NCBI GenBank assembly: GCA_021372355.1
Contig: JAJFUQ010000180.1
Span: 33,985 to 97,984 of the forward strand
DNA from: Nocardiaceae bacterium
Lineage (GTDB): Bacteria > Actinomycetota > Actinomycetes > Mycobacteriales > Mycobacteriaceae
Direction of reading: 5' to 3'
Length of the DNA: 64,000 bases
Position 1 is the first letter of the stretch. Each line of letters starts with the position of its first letter. Shown piece after piece: positions 17,311 to 25,612 of the stretch. The notes under the pieces are model-generated. The model ran no database searches. It saw nothing but the letters and a program-made list of their open reading frames with translations, and had not been told where the DNA came from. The translations under genes were made by a program, and so were the position numbers.

Positions 17311-18326
17311 GCGCTCTGGACGTCGTCGGTGTGCGCAAAGCCTTCGGGCCCGTCGCCGCACTCGGGGGAGTGGATCTGTCGGTCGCCGAAGGGACGACAA
17401 CCGCAATCCTCGGTTCGTCGGGCTGCGGCAAGACGACGCTGCTACGCGTGATCGCGGGGTTCGAGGCCCCGGACTCGGGCACCGTGTCGATCGCGGGGCA
17501 GGTCGTCGCGCGCGAAGGATTCGTGCTCCCGGCCAACAAGCGAAGCGTCGGCTACGTCGCGCAGGACGGTGCGCTCTTCCCGCACCTGACGGTCGGAAAG
17601 AACATCGCCTACGGTCTGCGCACGGATCGAAAGTCCACGCGGGCACGCGTCGATGAACTGCTGGAGATGGTCGCCCTCGACCCTTCCTATGCCAAGCGGC
17701 GTCCGCACGAGCTGTCGGGTGGACAGCAGCAGCGGGTTGCTCTGGCCCGGGCGCTGGCTCGTCGGCCAGCCTTGATGCTCCTCGATGAACCGTTCAGTGC
17801 GCTCGATTCCGGCCTGCGGGTGGCGACGCGTAAAGCGGTCGCTCAGACGCTCGCGGCCGCGGGCGTGACCGCGGTCCTGGTGACGCATGACACCGAGGAA
17901 GCAATTTCTTTCGCCGATCAGATCGCGGTCATGCGCTGTGGTCAGTTCACGCAGACCGGAACGCCGGAAGAGATCTATCGGACGCCTCGCGACGAGTTCA
18001 CTGCGCGCTTCCTGGGCGACTGTGTCGTGCTCGACGCCCGGGTCGAAGGCGGCATCGCCGAAACCGTACTGGGCCAGGTCCCGGTCAAGGGTGCTCTCGA
18101 CGGCGGCCAACGCACCGTGATGTTGCGTCCGGAGCAGCTTGTTCTCGTGAAGGACCACGAGGGTGCGGGACGGGTCATGGGGATGGAGTTCCTCGGTGGC
18201 GAACTCGTCGTGAGCGTTCGGGTCGGCGACCTGCTTCTCGAATTGCGGCGTCCCAGCACCATCGAGATCTCGGTCGGCGACAGTGTCCGGATCGACATCG
18301 TCGCCGCGGCCGTATCCCTGGGCTAA
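17307..18326 (+). CDS. Ferric-iron ABC transporter, ATP-binding protein (FbpC type)
   Basis: The 339-residue ATPase has Walker A GSSGCGKTT near 36, the Q-loop VAQDGALFPHLTV, signature LSGGQQQRVALARAL near 134, Walker B LMLLDEPFSALD near 156 and the switch His of VTHDTEEA near 190. It also has a C-terminal TOBE-like regulatory domain (from about 240, VMLRPEQLVLV) typical of iron/polyamine importers. ATG 17307 overlaps the permease stop. It powers the transporter encoded by the two genes before it. The 3' end overlaps the convergent TetR gene by four bases. Confidence 0.93.
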   Translation: MSALDVVGVRKAFGPVAALGGVDLSVAEGTTTAILGSSGCGKTTLLRVIAGFEAPDSGTVSIAGQVVAREGFVLPANKRSVGYVAQDGALFPHLTVGKNIAYGLRTDRKSTRARVDELLEMVALDPSYAKRRPHELSGGQQQRVALARALARRPALMLLDEPFSALDSGLRVATRKAVAQTLAAAGVTAVLVTHDTEEAISFADQIAVMRCGQFTQTGTPEEIYRTPRDEFTARFLGDCVVLDARVEGGIAETVLGQVPVKGALDGGQRTVMLRPEQLVLVKDHEGAGRVMGMEFLGGELVVSVRVGDLLLELRRPSTIEISVGDSVRIDIVAAAVSLG

Positions 18327-19003
18327 GCCCCGGCTCCGGCCAGGATCGCGCGGAGCCCCCACTCGAACTGCTCGCCGGAAATCCACTCGGCCATCGTCGC
18401 GACAGATCGCGCGGTCAGTGGGTAGTCCGACTCGTCGATCGCGCTGAGTGCTTCGCGTCGGCCGGCGATTCGATCCGCCTCGGACGGCAGGGGAGGCGTT
18501 CCGTCGGTCTCGGCGACTTCCAGCGCGATCGAACCAAGCGTGTGGACGATCACGGCATAAGTCGTTCGTGACGCTGTCTCCACATCGAGTCCGGCACTCG
18601 TCAATGAGCGCATGAGGTGCTCGCCGATCTCGCGCGCGGCTGGGCCGTCCATCGGTGCGCGCATGAGCAGCATCGCCACTCCGGGGTGGTTCAACAGCGT
18701 GGCTCGAAGTCCGGTGCAGAATTTGACAATGCTGTCGTTCCAAGGGGATTCGTCGCTGAATGCGGACTTCTCGGCGTTGCCCAGCACGTGTTCGGCGACC
18801 GCTCGTTCGAGATCTGCGCGACTCGTGACATAGGTGTAGACGGCGTTCGGGTTGACGCCGAGGGAGGTCGCGACGGCGCGTATCGACACCGGCTGCCCGA
18901 ACCCACGATCGACGAGGCCCAGTGCGGTCTCGATGACCTCTTCCTCGGTGAAAGCCCGCCGGGCCAGCCGAGTCTTCTTTGCGTTTGACGGAAGCTCCGG
19001 CAT
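18323..19003 (-). CDS. TetR-family transcriptional repressor
   Basis: From ATG 19003 the protein has 226 residues: a helix-turn-helix (VSIRAVATSLGVNPNAVYTYVTSRADLERAVAEH region) and a helical ligand domain with the RAxLLNHPGVAMLLMRAP stretch of the TetR_C_11-like group. The open frame extends to 19054, but that would run through a pair of perfect operator palindromes, so the internal ATG is chosen. It is divergent from a DUF4386-like membrane protein. The two operators lie between the genes, pointing to joint control of itself and that gene. Confidence 0.88.
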   Translation of the reverse strand: MPELPSNAKKTRLARRAFTEEEVIETALGLVDRGFGQPVSIRAVATSLGVNPNAVYTYVTSRADLERAVAEHVLGNAEKSAFSDESPWNDSIVKFCTGLRATLLNHPGVAMLLMRAPMDGPAAREIGEHLMRSLTSAGLDVETASRTTYAVIVHTLGSIALEVAETDGTPPLPSEADRIAGRREALSAIDESDYPLTARSVATMAEWISGEQFEWGLRAILAGAGA

Positions 19004-19011
19004 GCAGTTGA

Positions 19012-19045
19012 CTGTACTACGTACAGGCGGCTGTACGGAGTACAG
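19012..19045. promoter_or_regulatory. Double operator CTGTACNNNGTACAG between TetR and membrane-protein genes
   Basis: Two 15 bp palindromes, CTGTACTACGTACAG (19012-19026) and CTGTACGGAGTACAG (19031-19045), have identical six-base arms and centres 19 bp apart. They fill nearly the whole 53 bp gap between the divergent start codons. Confidence 0.8.
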
Positions 19046-19056
19046 ATAGGACAATC

Positions 19057-19764
19057 ATGTCGAAGAACCAGGTGACTGCGGCACTCCTCATCACTGCGGC
19101 AGTGGGGATGAACGTCGTGTTCGGCGTTTTGGGTGCGGTGTTCGATTACCCCAACGTGCTCGCCAAGCCCGCCGTAGACCAGTTGACGATGTTCCGGCAC
19201 AACGAAGTTGCGGTGGTGACGTGCTTCGCGCTACTCGCGCTGACCGCGGCGCTTCTCATTCCGATCGCGATCCGGGTCGGGGCGATGGCTTCGTCACGGC
19301 CGATGCGGGTAGCCGTGGTGGCCGGTATCGCGGCCTCGGTCGTTCAGGCGATCGGGCTCGCACGCTGGCCCATCGTCGTTCCGTTCCTCGCGGACCGGGC
19401 GGCCCACGGGGACACACGTGCGGTCTCGCAGTTCGAGTTGCTCAGCAACATCGTGGGTGGCTGGATCGGGGAGACTGTGGGCTACCTGCTGACCGCAACG
19501 TGGACGGTTCTGGTGGTCGTGGCGCTGGCGCACATGCCGCAGTGGTTTCGCGTCACCGGAGTCGTGTCGGCGGCTCTGATCGCGGTCGGTGCGTTGGTCG
19601 AGTTCGGCGTCGCGGGCGCCGATATCGCCAACTTCCTCGGCTACGTGATCTGGAGTGGCTGGCTCATCGCCTTCGCTGTTCTCCTACGCACTGAGCGGAC
19701 CGTCCGACCCTCCGTCCTCGCTCCTGAAGTCGCTGCGATGCTCACGCCGTCCTCTTTCCGCTAA
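19057..19764 (+). CDS. DUF4386-like multi-pass membrane protein
   Basis: This 235-residue protein has about six hydrophobic helices (for example ALLITAAVGMNVVFGVLGAVF, VVTCFALLALTAALLIPIAI, VLVVVALAHM) and resembles the DUF4386 family in size and topology. Function is unknown. A TAGGA ribosome site precedes ATG 19057, and the gene is divergent from a TetR repressor with shared operators, so it is probably the repressor's target. The last 20 or so residues (after LLRTERTV) are encoded by a copy of a dispersed repeat and look unlike the rest of the protein. Confidence 0.75.
   Translation: MSKNQVTAALLITAAVGMNVVFGVLGAVFDYPNVLAKPAVDQLTMFRHNEVAVVTCFALLALTAALLIPIAIRVGAMASSRPMRVAVVAGIAASVVQAIGLARWPIVVPFLADRAAHGDTRAVSQFELLSNIVGGWIGETVGYLLTATWTVLVVVALAHMPQWFRVTGVVSAALIAVGALVEFGVAGADIANFLGYVIWSGWLIAFAVLLRTERTVRPSVLAPEVAAMLTPSSFR
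19715..19743 (+). repeat. Copy 2 of the short dispersed repeat, inside the 3' end of a gene
   Basis: TCCTCGCTCCT and GTCGCTGCGATGCTC, separated by three bases, repeat the element at 3167-3194. Here the element is translated and provides part of the C-terminal tail of the DUF4386-like protein. Confidence 0.5.
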
Positions 19765-19817
19765 CAGCGGACGGCGATCAGCTACCGCGCGCCCGAGGGG
19801 TTTGCGACGATCTTGAC

Positions 19818-21689
19818 GTGATGATCGCGGTCGGAGTTGTTGCCCTGGTCGGTTCGGCGTGCCTGCTGGCAGGTCTGGCCCGCCGATTCGGACTGTCGGA
19901 GCCGTTGGTGCTCACGATCGCCGGACTCATCGGGTCGTACATCTGGTTCGTTCCAGACGTCGAACTGACCCCCGACCTGGTCCTGCTGGGCATCCTTCCG
20001 CCGCTGCTCTACAGCGCCGCGATCCGTACGTCACTCGTCGAGTTCAAGGAGAACAAGCGACCGATTCTCCTGCTCTCGGTCGGGCTCGTTCTGTTCACGG
20101 TGTTCGTGGTCGCGGCAGTCGTGTGGTGGCTGCTGCCGGTCCCGTTCGCGGTGGCCGTCGCCGTCGGTGCGGTCGTCGCGCCGCCCGACGCCGTGGCCGC
20201 CACTGCCGTGGCCCGTCGCGTCGGCATGCCTCGACGTATCGTCACCATGCTCGAAGGCGAATCGCTGTTCAATGACGCGACCGCACTGGTCACGCTGCGG
20301 ACATCGATCGCCGCCTTCTCGCTGGGAACGTTGAGCCTCGGGTCAGCGGCCGCAGACTTTGCCATCGCAGCTGGCGGCGGTGCATTGATCGGCGCCGCGA
20401 TCGCGATGCTGATCGTTCCGATCCGGCGCCGCATATCGGACCCGGTCATCGACACCGCGCTGTCTTTCCTGGCACCGTTCATCGCATATCTGCCGGCCGA
20501 GAAGGTTCATGCCTCCGGCGTCATCTCGGTCGTGACGTGTGGTCTCATCCTCGGGCACGGCGCACCGGTCTGGCAGAGTGCCGCCTCGCGCATCGCCGAG
20601 CGCACCAACTGGCGGACCGTCGAGTTCATCCTCGAGAGCACTGTGTTCCTCATCATCGGCTTGCAGGTGCGAAGCATCGTCGACGCGGCGTGGAACAGCG
20701 GATTGCCGCACAACGAGTTGGTCATCGCGTGTGTCGGCACGCTGCTGGCGGTGATCCTCGCGCGCATCGCGTGGATGTTCCCGGCGACGTATCTGCCGCG
20801 CCTGATTCCGAAGGTGGCCGCGAAGGACCCGGCGCCGTCGTGGCGGTATCCGGCGGTGGTCGCGTGGGCGGGCATGCGAGGGGTTGTCACGCTGGCGGCG
20901 GCGCTGCTTCTCCCCGAGGACACTCCGCAGCTTCCGGTGATCATGCTGCTGGCCCTGGTGGTCGTCGGTGGAACGTTGGTCTTGCAGGGAACGTCGCTGC
21001 CGTGGCTGGTCCGGCTTCTCGATCTGCGGGCCCCGAGTCGTGCCGAGGATGCGCTGCAGCAGGCCAATGTCCTGCAGCGGGCCGCGAACGCCGGCCTAGA
21101 AGAACTCGACCGTTTGGCGACGCCGGCCGTCCCGAAGGAGATCGTGGAATCCTTGCGCACCCGCATTCAGCAGCGCACCAATGCGCAGTGGGAGCGACTC
21201 GGGCCGACCGAGGCCAGCCGCGCGACGCCGAGCCAGATCTATCGGGAACTCCGCTTGGCGATGCTCGCCAAGGAACGTGAGACGGTCCTGGAGATTCGCA
21301 ATTCCGGTCAGGTCGCTCACGAAGTCCTGCAGCAGGTGATGGCCACCCTCGACATCGAGGAATCGATGATCGACCGGATCGACGAAGCGGAGGACGAGAT
21401 GCACGAAGAGCGGCTCGAAGCCGGGATCGCGGGTGGCTGTGAACACCTCAGCTGCGCCCCGGAGGCTGTGGTTCCGGACAACCCGAGCGAATGCTCGGAG
21501 TGCATAGAGCAGGGGCTGCAGTGGGTGCACCTGCGGCTGTGTCTCACCTGTGGACATGTCGCGTGCTGCAGTTCGTCGCCGGGCAACCACGCCGAGAAGC
21601 ACTCCCAACGGACGGGCCATTCCGTCATCCGCAGTTTCGAAGCGGGGGAGTCGTGGCGGTGGTGCTACCCGCACAACCTGCTCGGATAA
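19818..21689 (+). CDS. Na+/H+ antiporter (NhaP/CPA1 type) with C-terminal UBP-type zinc finger
   Basis: The first 410 or so residues form a CPA1 antiporter with about twelve helices. Visible motifs are VAPPDAVAATAVARR (the transport-site loop), EGESLFNDATALV, and GMRGVVTLAAALLLP near 355. A charged helical cytoplasmic part follows (410-535). The last 85 residues carry a UBP-type zinc finger: CEHLSC, CSECI, CLTCGHVACC and a late His series (NHAEKHSQRTGHSVIRSF). In eukaryotes this finger grips free protein C-termini. A role as cytoplasmic sensor here is inference. It is a single gene, ending TAATG into the S4 gene. Confidence 0.9.
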   Translation: MMIAVGVVALVGSACLLAGLARRFGLSEPLVLTIAGLIGSYIWFVPDVELTPDLVLLGILPPLLYSAAIRTSLVEFKENKRPILLLSVGLVLFTVFVVAAVVWWLLPVPFAVAVAVGAVVAPPDAVAATAVARRVGMPRRIVTMLEGESLFNDATALVTLRTSIAAFSLGTLSLGSAAADFAIAAGGGALIGAAIAMLIVPIRRRISDPVIDTALSFLAPFIAYLPAEKVHASGVISVVTCGLILGHGAPVWQSAASRIAERTNWRTVEFILESTVFLIIGLQVRSIVDAAWNSGLPHNELVIACVGTLLAVILARIAWMFPATYLPRLIPKVAAKDPAPSWRYPAVVAWAGMRGVVTLAAALLLPEDTPQLPVIMLLALVVVGGTLVLQGTSLPWLVRLLDLRAPSRAEDALQQANVLQRAANAGLEELDRLATPAVPKEIVESLRTRIQQRTNAQWERLGPTEASRATPSQIYRELRLAMLAKERETVLEIRNSGQVAHEVLQQVMATLDIEESMIDRIDEAEDEMHEERLEAGIAGGCEHLSCAPEAVVPDNPSECSECIEQGLQWVHLRLCLTCGHVACCSSSPGNHAEKHSQRTGHSVIRSFEAGESWRWCYPHNLLG

Positions 21690-21916
21690 TGGTCAGCATG
21701 CGTATCGAGGACGTGCCGTTGACCGGCCTGCCCATCCGGCTGGCTCAGTTTCTGAAGCTGGCGAACCTGGTCGAGAGCGGCTCCGACGCCAAGACGGTCG
21801 TTGCGGCCGGCGATGTCGACGTCAACGGAGAGGTCGAACTGCGGCGCGGTCGCCAGCTCGTGGCCGGTGATGTCGTGAGCGTCGGAGCGGCGGCAGCTCG
21901 GGTGGTGCAGGGCTGA
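21689..21916 (+). CDS. Small S4-domain RNA-binding protein
   Basis: This 75-residue protein is almost only an S4 fold: LPIRLAQFLKLANLVESGSDAKTVVAAGDVDVNGE, then RRGRQLVAGDVVSV. This is the YaaA/YbcJ-like pattern of small ribosome- or RNA-binding proteins. ATG 21689 overlaps the stop of the antiporter gene as TAATG, so the two are translationally coupled. ATG 21698 is the alternative start. The RNA target is unknown. Confidence 0.85.
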   Translation: MVSMRIEDVPLTGLPIRLAQFLKLANLVESGSDAKTVVAAGDVDVNGEVELRRGRQLVAGDVVSVGAAAARVVQG

Positions 21917-21949
21917 TCGACCCCACCGCAGATCGGCTGCCCACGCCGA

Positions 21950-23452
21950 TCAGGCCGTCGGGATGCCCTGTCCGTTGGTGAACACGTTGTCTGGATCGTA
22001 CTTTGCCTTCACCTCGACGAGGCGGTCGAAGTTCTCGGCGTAGTACTGCTGCTGCCAGTCTTTGATGCGCAGGTTCGGGAAGTTCTGGTAGCTCTCGTTC
22101 GGGGTGTGGTCGGCGATGACGGCGATCATGGCATCAGTCCAGCCGATCAAGTCCTTGCCGACAGCGGGGTCCGCGTCCTTCGGCCACGCGCTCGTGGGGC
22201 GAACCAGTAGTGGCAGGCCCCGATGCACGTAGCTCGTTTCGGTGCGGCCGACCGAGTCGATCACCGGGCCGCCGACCCATCCCATCGCGGTCACGGCACC
22301 GCTTGCCGCGTTTTCCCGTCGTGGACATTGCGCCACCAGGTCGACCTGCTTCGCCCAAAGGTCTGCGGGAAGAGTGTTCTTCGTGAAGCGACTGATGTCG
22401 TTCCAGGCATGCGGTTCGGCCGGAGGTTCGAGGAAGATCTTCGCCGCCTCCCAGTACGGCAGCTCCTGCACCGTGGCCTGCGTGGTCGTCGGAGCGGCGG
22501 CCAGAACCGGACGCACCAGGTCCTCGAGTTCTGCCCGGGGACCCATGTACTGACCGCGCATCACGACGTCGATCGCGGCGCGCGGGCCGTCGGTGCCGAC
22601 CGGAGTCGCCTCGGCATAAACAAGGCCGTTCAACGCCGGCGGTGCGGTACCCATGATCTTGTCGAAGTTCGCCAGCACAGCAGTGGCGTTGTCGGCGCCC
22701 CGCCACTCGAAACGGAAGTACGTGACGGTGCTGGGGACCTCGACGAGTTCGAACGTGAACTGCGTGTGGACGCCGAATTGGCCTCCGGTCGCACCTCGGC
22801 AGGCCCAGAACAGGTCTGGATGGGAGTTCGCGTTCACCTCGACGACCTTGCCGGTCGCGGTGACCATTCGCGTGCTGCGCAGGTGATCGGCGGTCAAGCC
22901 CGCCCAGCGGGAGTAGAAGCCGAGGCCGCCACCGAGGACCAGCCCGCCGACGCCGACGCCGAGGCACGTACCACCGGGCAGCGCCAACCGACCGTCCCGG
23001 AGTTTGTTGTAGACGTCGCTGTTCTTGGCTGCGCCGCCGGTGACCGCCAAGCCGGTGGGCCCGGCTTCGACGGAGTTGATCGCGCTGAGGTCGAGCAGCA
23101 GTCCGTCGGTGGCGGACATTCCGGCGTAGCTGTGGCCACCGCCGCGCGGAACCGGTTTGACGCCGTTGTCCACTGCCCAGCGAACCGCGGTCGCAACGTC
23201 TGCTTCGCTACGGCATTCGGCGATGACTGCGGGTCGGGTTGACGCGAACCGTGTGTTGGCGGGCAGCCCTGTCGTTTGGTATCCCGTGTCGCCGGGAGTC
23301 AGCACTCGTCCCGCGAGTTTCTTGCGCAGGTCGCCGACCGCGCTCCCGCTGATCTGCGGGGTGTTCGAATCGGACGAGCATCCCGCGAGGAGTGCCGCAG
23401 CGGCGGTCAATCCCAGGCCCTCGAAGAACGTGCGACGGTTGATCCGCTCCAC
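21950..23452 (-). CDS. Exported FAD-linked oxidase, berberine-bridge-enzyme type
   Basis: The 500-residue protein begins with a Tat-like signal (ERINRRTFFEGLGLTAAA) and lipobox LAGC, so it is probably a lipoprotein outside the membrane. The FAD_binding_4 domain shows PRGGGHSYAGMS, whose His can bind the flavin covalently, and GGTCLGVGVGGLVLGGG, whose Cys could form the second covalent bond. The C-terminal BBE motif is present (NFPNLRIKDWQQQYYAENFDRL, then KYDPDNVFTNGQGI). Such enzymes oxidise sugars, alcohols or phenolics with O2. The substrate is unknown. A related cytosolic paralogue lies at 28402-29772. Confidence 0.88.
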   Translation of the reverse strand: MERINRRTFFEGLGLTAAAALLAGCSSDSNTPQISGSAVGDLRKKLAGRVLTPGDTGYQTTGLPANTRFASTRPAVIAECRSEADVATAVRWAVDNGVKPVPRGGGHSYAGMSATDGLLLDLSAINSVEAGPTGLAVTGGAAKNSDVYNKLRDGRLALPGGTCLGVGVGGLVLGGGLGFYSRWAGLTADHLRSTRMVTATGKVVEVNANSHPDLFWACRGATGGQFGVHTQFTFELVEVPSTVTYFRFEWRGADNATAVLANFDKIMGTAPPALNGLVYAEATPVGTDGPRAAIDVVMRGQYMGPRAELEDLVRPVLAAAPTTTQATVQELPYWEAAKIFLEPPAEPHAWNDISRFTKNTLPADLWAKQVDLVAQCPRRENAASGAVTAMGWVGGPVIDSVGRTETSYVHRGLPLLVRPTSAWPKDADPAVGKDLIGWTDAMIAVIADHTPNESYQNFPNLRIKDWQQQYYAENFDRLVEVKAKYDPDNVFTNGQGIPTA

Positions 23453-23812
23453 TGACCATCCTTGAAATACCCGTGAAATGCTTCTGGCGCAGCCAGGAGC
23501 GGTTCGGCGGAGTGAAGCGACGCTGCCCGGATTGACCGGATTTCAATGTATTTCGCGTCGCTCGGCGTGGTGCCGTAATTCAAAAATTCTGGGGCAGTGC
23601 ACATCCGGTTCCGGATAAATTCTCCAGCGGCGTGATGCCGGTTGGGACCCAGCCCACACAAACCGCGTGACGCCGCTGACATTCCGGCCCAGCGCGTCCA
23701 GGTGATTGACAATCAAGCTCTGGTTGTCCACTATTGACGAACCGTCTACTAATGACAGTTTGTCTAACAGTGGTGTGGGTTGACGGGATTCACGCCGCGC
23801 AGGGAGTGCACA
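23453..23812. other. 360 bp divergent intergenic region
   Basis: The region separates the exported flavin oxidase from the M24/di-iron operon. It contains an inverted pair AGCGACGC (23516-23523) and GCGTCGCT (23555-23562), a palindrome ATCCGGTTCCGGAT (23603-23616) and, nearest the operon, a promoter overlapped by a tandem repeat (23724-23765). No convincing small gene was seen. Confidence 0.6.
23724..23765 (+). promoter_or_regulatory. Candidate promoter and tandem operator of the M24/di-iron operon
   Basis: A -35-like TTGTCC (23724-23729) and -10-like TACTAA (23747-23752) are 17 bp apart. Over them lie two adjacent 18 bp units, 23730-23747 and 23748-23765, of the form ACTAWTGACNNNNNGTCT. Each holds an inverted GAC-N5-GTC. 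The repeat would suit binding of the TetR protein encoded at the end of the operon. Confidence 0.5.
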
Positions 23813-24637
23813 ATGACGTCGCTCAAGCCAGAGGATCTGCAGCACCATCTCGAGGTGCAGCAGCTTGCCTACCAGTGCTGCGAGGAAATCGGAGCCGGCC
23901 TGACCGCCGGGATCACTGAGAAGCAAGCCGCTCGCCAGATGCGGGAGTGGCTGCAGGACCACGGTGTTGACGACTGGCTGCACATTCCGTTCGCGTGGTT
24001 CGGTGACCGCACCGCATTCAACGGCTTCTGGAACCCGCTGCAGTTCCTCCCGTCGAACCGTCGCCTCGAAGAAGGGGATGCCTACATCCTCGACGTCGCG
24101 CCGGTCGTCGACGGCTACATGGCTGACATCGGCTACGCCAACCACTTCGGCGAGAACGACACGTTCGACCAGATCTTTGCCGACCTGGCGAAGTTCCGTC
24201 CGTTCATCCTCGACCGCGTCAAGGCCGGTCGTCCGCTGGCCGAGATCTGGAACGACGTCGACGTCCTGATCAAGGACCTTGGATACAAGAACTGTCACAA
24301 CGTCTACCCGGGCCACGTGCTCGCGCACACCGTCATGCGGGTGCAGCAGCAGCGTCCGCGCGTTATCGCCGGTGCCTTCGGTATCCGTTTCCTGGAGACG
24401 ATCGGCCGTGAGCTCGTCACCGAGCGCATGAAGAGCCGTTCGCCGCTGTGGAACGCCGGCAAGCATTCGAACCACCCTGCGTATCCGGCGATGTGGGCCG
24501 TCGAGCCGCACATCGGTTTGGGCAACGTGGGTGTGAAGTTCGAGGAGATCATGGTCGTCACCGATGACGACGCCTTCTGGCTTGATCCCGAGCCCAGCCA
24601 CGTTCAGCGCTGGAACCGGATGGGAGTCTCGGCATGA
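23813..24637 (+). CDS. M24-family peptidase-fold protein (aminopeptidase P/creatinase-like)
   Basis: This 274-residue pita-bread-fold protein holds the full metal-ligand series of active M24 enzymes: Asp of YILDVAP and, eleven residues on, Asp of YMADIGY, His of YPGHVLAH, Glu of AVEPHIG and Glu of VKFEEIMVV. It lacks the N-terminal domain of aminopeptidase P. Members hydrolyse peptides, creatine-type C-N bonds or related substrates. A good AGGGAG ribosome site precedes ATG 23813. It is the first gene of a five-gene operon, and its stop overlaps the next start by ATGA. Given its neighbours, a small-molecule amide substrate is at least as likely as a peptide. Confidence 0.85.
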   Translation: MTSLKPEDLQHHLEVQQLAYQCCEEIGAGLTAGITEKQAARQMREWLQDHGVDDWLHIPFAWFGDRTAFNGFWNPLQFLPSNRRLEEGDAYILDVAPVVDGYMADIGYANHFGENDTFDQIFADLAKFRPFILDRVKAGRPLAEIWNDVDVLIKDLGYKNCHNVYPGHVLAHTVMRVQQQRPRVIAGAFGIRFLETIGRELVTERMKSRSPLWNAGKHSNHPAYPAMWAVEPHIGLGNVGVKFEEIMVVTDDDAFWLDPEPSHVQRWNRMGVSA

Positions 24638-25566
24638 GCACAACGCACTATGTGACCGGCGCGCACGGCATCTCGTTGCGTGCGCGTGAGTGGGGCAACC
24701 CCGCCAACCCGACCGTGCTCCTCGTGCATGGCTACCCGGACAACTCGAGCGTGTGGGACGACGTTGTTCCGCAGCTCGCCGTCAACTTCCACGTCGTCAC
24801 GTATGACGTCCGTGGTGCCGGCGCATCGCAGCCGGGCGAGCAGTTCGGTGGCTACCGATTCCCGCTTCTGGTGCAGGACCTGGCGTCGGTCATCGATCAG
24901 GTCGTCCCGGACGACCGGAAGATCCACCTCGTTGCCCACGACTGGGGTGCCATTCAGAGTTGGGAAGCCGTTCTCGACGAGACGGTGTCGCAGCGCATCG
25001 CGTCGTACACGTACTTCGGAGCTCCGGCCCTCGACCATGCGATGCATTGGATCCGTAGCCGTGTTCGTCCGAACCCGGGCCACCTCACCGAGCTTGCTCA
25101 GCAGCTGGTGAAATCCTGGTACATCTACCTGTTCCACCTCCCGGTCGTGGCGCCGCTCATGTGGCGCAACGGGTTCGACAAGGTCGTCCCGCACTTCATG
25201 GCTTTCGCGGACAAGCAGCCGGTGCGTCCGAGCGACGACATGTTCGCCGCCGATGGACGCCGAGGTGTGGGCTTGTACCGCGCGAACTTCATCCCGAAGC
25301 TCCTCAAGCCAGCCGAAGGTCGCACGGATATCCCGGTCCAAGCCGTCATCACCGACGGTGACTGGTTTGTGAATCCGAAGCTCTTTGCCGAGACCACCAA
25401 GCGGGTTCCGAAGCTTTACCGCCGGGATCTTCAGGCCGGGCATTGGATCAGCCGATCGCACCCGGATCAGATCGCGGCATGGGTTACTGAGTTCGTCCGC
25501 TTCATCGCGGACGGCGAAGAAACCGACAGCATTCGCGACGCTCGGGCTGCGGCAATCGCCGGCTGA
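24634..25566 (+). CDS. Alpha/beta hydrolase, epoxide-hydrolase-like (EphD N-terminal-like)
   Basis: The 310-residue hydrolase has oxyanion motif HGYPDNSSVW near residue 32 and nucleophile elbow VAHDWGAIQSWE near 104. The nucleophile is Asp, as in epoxide hydrolases and haloalkane dehalogenases, not Ser. The acid lies in VITDGDWFVNP near 248 and the His in LQAGHWISRSHPDQ near 272. It resembles the hydrolase half of mycobacterial EphD without the SDR domain. It overlaps the M24 gene by ATGA. An epoxide made by the neighbouring di-iron protein is an attractive substrate, but that is inference. Confidence 0.86.
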   Translation: MSTTHYVTGAHGISLRAREWGNPANPTVLLVHGYPDNSSVWDDVVPQLAVNFHVVTYDVRGAGASQPGEQFGGYRFPLLVQDLASVIDQVVPDDRKIHLVAHDWGAIQSWEAVLDETVSQRIASYTYFGAPALDHAMHWIRSRVRPNPGHLTELAQQLVKSWYIYLFHLPVVAPLMWRNGFDKVVPHFMAFADKQPVRPSDDMFAADGRRGVGLYRANFIPKLLKPAEGRTDIPVQAVITDGDWFVNPKLFAETTKRVPKLYRRDLQAGHWISRSHPDQIAAWVTEFVRFIADGEETDSIRDARAAAIAG

Positions 25567-25612
25567 CCCACCGACCAGTTTCCAAGAACCAGCTAGACCT
25601 TCAGGAGGCATC

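Noticed and set aside
23603..23616. Palindrome ATCCGGTTCCGGAT as an operator
   Set aside because: It is a single short palindrome far from either start codon, without a second copy or promoter nearby. It is listed only within the intergenic entry.
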